Assembly: GCF_001586785.1 (NCBI RefSeq)
Contig: NZ_LUFH02000014.1
Coordinates: 1 to 64,000, forward strand
From: Sphaerospermopsis aphanizomenoides BCCUSP55
GTDB lineage: Bacteria > Cyanobacteriota > Cyanobacteriia > Cyanobacteriales > Nostocaceae
Direction: 5' to 3'
Length of the DNA: 64,000 nt
Positions within the stretch are counted from its first letter, which is position 1; each line of letters begins with the position of its first letter. A program made the position numbers and the translations under genes. A model generated the notes under the pieces. That model did no database searches. It had not been told where the DNA came from and saw only the letters and a program-made list of their open reading frames with translations. Shown here piece by piece: positions 62,205 to 64,000 of the stretch.

Positions 62205-62693
62205 ATGTTCCAATGGTCAAAAAAGGTAGTTAAATCCGTCACTTTCAATCCAGAAATTGCTGATGAGAGCTTGTTGGCACAGGTGGAAAGCTACTTGGAG
62301 GCACAGCCTGAAAAGACTTTCAGCGACCTGTGTAAAGAGGCTCTTTGGCAAGCTTTATGTGTACCGGACTCTGTACGACCTTCTCCGAATACAGCAGCAC
62401 TGCCGATAGAACAACAACTCGGTGAGTTGCAACGTCAAGTGGCCGGCCTTGAGGAACGTTTTTTTGCTAAGGAATCCCATCGTTTGCAGACTATGGAAAA
62501 CCAGATCGTGCAACTTAGTCAACAAGTGGCACAACTGGCAATCATCGTCAGTCAAGGAGCATCTACTCAGCCTCTAACTTCATCAGTACCAACTCTAGAA
62601 GTGGTTGATAATTCTGGTTCTACTCCTGATCCCACTCCCCAAGAGGTTGACCCTGTAATTAGTCGCCTGAGTCAGTATCTTGATGATTTCTAA
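62205..62693 (+). CDS. putative ParR-like adaptor / RHH protein
   Basis: A 162-residue protein. Residues 10-50 (VTFNPEIADESLLAQVESYL, TFSDLCKEALWQAL) have a strand-helix-helix look of a ribbon-helix-helix DNA-binding domain. Residues 70-115 are a coiled coil (LGELQRQVAGLEERF, MENQIVQLSQQVAQLAIIV); the tail is Pro/Ser/Thr-rich. It is 8 bp behind the ParM-like gene, the position of parR in plasmid operons. ParR role is inference; no clear parC-like iteron array is seen upstream. Confidence 0.65.
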   Translation: MFQWSKKVVKSVTFNPEIADESLLAQVESYLEAQPEKTFSDLCKEALWQALCVPDSVRPSPNTAALPIEQQLGELQRQVAGLEERFFAKESHRLQTMENQIVQLSQQVAQLAIIVSQGASTQPLTSSVPTLEVVDNSGSTPDPTPQEVDPVISRLSQYLDDF

Positions 62694-62745
62694 GAAAAAA
62701 GCAAGTTTGTAAGCGTTTTTACAAGATAGAGTGAGATCGGTACAA

Positions 62746-62783
62746 ATTACACCTAGGAATTGCCAAAAATTTCTAGGTGTAAT
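62746..62783. terminator. inverted repeat after the ParMR-like operon
   Basis: ATTACACCTAG and CTAGGTGTAAT form an 11-bp perfect stem with a 16-nt loop, 52 bp after the stop codon, followed by ATTTATAT rather than a true U-tract. It is either a terminator or an operator-like palindrome upstream of the methyltransferase gene. Confidence 0.6.
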
Positions 62784-62815
62784 ATTTATATGAGGTGACA
62801 GTGTGATAAAAAATT

Positions 62816-63652
62816 ATGATAGAACGTTATGACAATCAAGAACATACTATCTTTTACGGTGATGCTATCAGTATTTTAACAAATCATATTCCTTCAGAAT
62901 CAGTAGATTTAATTTTTAGCGATCCTCCTTATAACATCGGTAAGAAATTTGGTAACTTCCACGATAAATGGTCATCAGAAACAGCATATATAAATTGGTC
63001 GTATCAATGGCTGGATGAATGTATTCGGATATTAAAACCAAATGGTTCACTTTATGTCATGACTAGTACCCAAGCTATGCCTTATTTTGATATTTACTTG
63101 AGAAAAAAGTTAACTATTCTCAGTCGAATTATCTGGCATTATGATAGCTCTGGCGTGCAAGCCACAAAATACTTTGGTTCAATGTATGAACCGATCCTGC
63201 ATTGTGTGAAAGATAAAAATAATTATATTTTTCATGCTGATGAGATCAAAGTTGAAGCAAAAACAGGCGCACAACGTAAATTAATTGATTACAGAAAATC
63301 AGTTCCAACTCCCTATAGTACAGAAAAAGTACCCGGTAATGCTTGGTATTTTCCCCGCGTCAGATATCGCATGAAAGAATATGAAAATCATCCTTCACAA
63401 AAACCGGAATCATTACTGGAAAGAATCATTTTAGCTAGTAGTAATGACGGCGGTTTAATTCTTGATCCTTTTGCTGGAACTTTTACAACTGCTGCTGTAG
63501 CTAAACGGTTAGGCAGAAAATCTATTAGTATTGAACTGCAAGCTGAATATCTAAAAATCGGTTTAAGACGGGTTTTAGAAATGCCAGAATATAAAGGCGA
63601 AAAACTTTTACCTCTACAGAAAAATTATCATCATCCCAGTAACGGAAATTAA
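62816..63652 (+). CDS. YhdJ-like site-specific DNA adenine methyltransferase
   Basis: A 278-residue protein of the beta class: DPPY at 36-39 early, and the SAM motif DPFAGTFTT late (~217). Its long family-specific blocks (IWHYDSSGVQATKYFGSMYE, TGAQRKLIDYR, PGNAWYFPRVRYRM, ENHPSQKPESLLERIILASS) closely match E. coli YhdJ, which makes N6-methyladenine in ATGCAT. ATGCAT is also the AvaIII site, so this is probably an orphan ATGCAT methylase. No restriction gene is adjacent. Confidence 0.92.
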   Translation: MIERYDNQEHTIFYGDAISILTNHIPSESVDLIFSDPPYNIGKKFGNFHDKWSSETAYINWSYQWLDECIRILKPNGSLYVMTSTQAMPYFDIYLRKKLTILSRIIWHYDSSGVQATKYFGSMYEPILHCVKDKNNYIFHADEIKVEAKTGAQRKLIDYRKSVPTPYSTEKVPGNAWYFPRVRYRMKEYENHPSQKPESLLERIILASSNDGGLILDPFAGTFTTAAVAKRLGRKSISIELQAEYLKIGLRRVLEMPEYKGEKLLPLQKNYHHPSNGN

Positions 63653-64000
63653 GACATTAAGATACCCGACTTGTTCAAGAAGTTAGGCATCTTTTTGTTA
63701 AAATTTGTAAAAATCAAGGGATACTCCTGACTCCTATTTCAAAATAAGAAATTACTAATACCAATTCTCGATGAAGCTGCACTTAATTTTTTTGAACTAA
63801 CCGCAAAGTACGCAAAGTACGCAAAGGAAGAAAGTATTTTAATATTTTCAAGATTAAGTACAATGTTACAGAGAAATGCTATAAATTTAATACTCATCCA
63901 ATATTCACAAGTAAAATTATAGAAGCCTTGAGGGAATTTACGTAAATTTTCTCTAGTAGTTGGTTCAGTGTCTATGTATTAATCATAATAATCATCAAAC
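63653..64000. other. 348-bp terminal intergenic region with a dispersed repeat
   Basis: No gene seen to the window edge. Positions about 63761-63830 hold a second copy of the dispersed repeat at 38346. Right of it the DNA is AT-rich. Confidence 0.6.

Overview
The window looks like chromosomal DNA of a filamentous, heterocyst-forming, nitrogen-fixing cyanobacterium of the Nostoc/Anabaena/Dolichospermum type. The evidence is: frequent HIP1 octamers (GCGATCGC); cyanobacterial genes such as petC-petA, a dnaE gene split at an intein, DUF1995, DUF3067 and UPF0182 genes; many short tandemly repeated heptamers; and an uptake hydrogenase (hupSL) whose large-subunit gene is interrupted by a recombinase-bearing element. 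That last arrangement is typical of strains that rearrange DNA during heterocyst development.

Layout. 0-5 kb: envelope and housekeeping genes (a truncated acyltransferase, SMR-type transporter, YqeG phosphatase, UbiA-family prenyltransferase, YgfZ-like protein, DUF5331-like protein), with a 91-bp MITE and a partial tandem duplication. 5.4-6.4 kb: an orphan CRISPR array of 13 repeats with no cas genes in the window. 6.4-11.5 kb: a 2Fe-2S protein, two RodZ-like HTH proteins and gatA. 11.6-14.2 kb: an accessory patch with xisH/xisI, antitoxin-like genes without intact toxins, a PIN-toxin remnant and a Uma2 nuclease. 14.4-25.8 kb: a WGR protein, the C-terminal half of split DnaE, petC-petA, cobyrinate diamide synthase, a cNMP-binding protein, and a secreted CHAT protease behind a beta-rich protein. 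25.8-38.3 kb: UPF0182, a VapBC pair, a possible PD-(D/E)XK protein, a 1001-aa NTT-HEAT fusion, infC, an alpha/beta hydrolase and a BON protein.

38.5-51.9 kb is the most striking region. hupL (minus strand) is split into a 5' part at about 50.8-50.3 kb and a 3' part at 39.6-38.5 kb. The two parts are separated by a 10.7-kb element bounded by 16-bp direct repeats (15/16 identical) and carrying a xisC-type tyrosine recombinase just inside one end. Joining at the repeats restores one frame of 531 codons. The element's cargo is almost entirely small nuclease, toxin or antitoxin-like modules: PIN plus GIY-YIG plus a 68-aa protein, UPF0175/DUF3368, DUF433/DUF5615, a papain-fold toxin-like protein with a neighbour, a retropepsin-like protein, and an AAA ATPase with a PD-(D/E)XK tail. 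It also contains an internal 0.37-kb duplication and a decayed DUF5615 gene.

51.9-64 kb: divergent from hupS is a four-gene set (TPR, two small membrane proteins, a NifU-Rieske fusion) resembling the extended hyp region of Nostoc, but without hyp genes here. Then come a CAU tRNA, a CorC/CNNM-type membrane protein, queC, a Gfo/Idh/MocA oxidoreductase, a DedA protein, a chromosomal ParM-like actin with a possible ParR-like partner, and an orphan YhdJ-type adenine methyltransferase.

Functionally, hupSL with its element and the NifU-Rieske gene set form a hydrogen-recycling module, in which the large subunit is probably made only after DNA excision. No searches were run. Family names rest on recognising motifs in the translated sequence.
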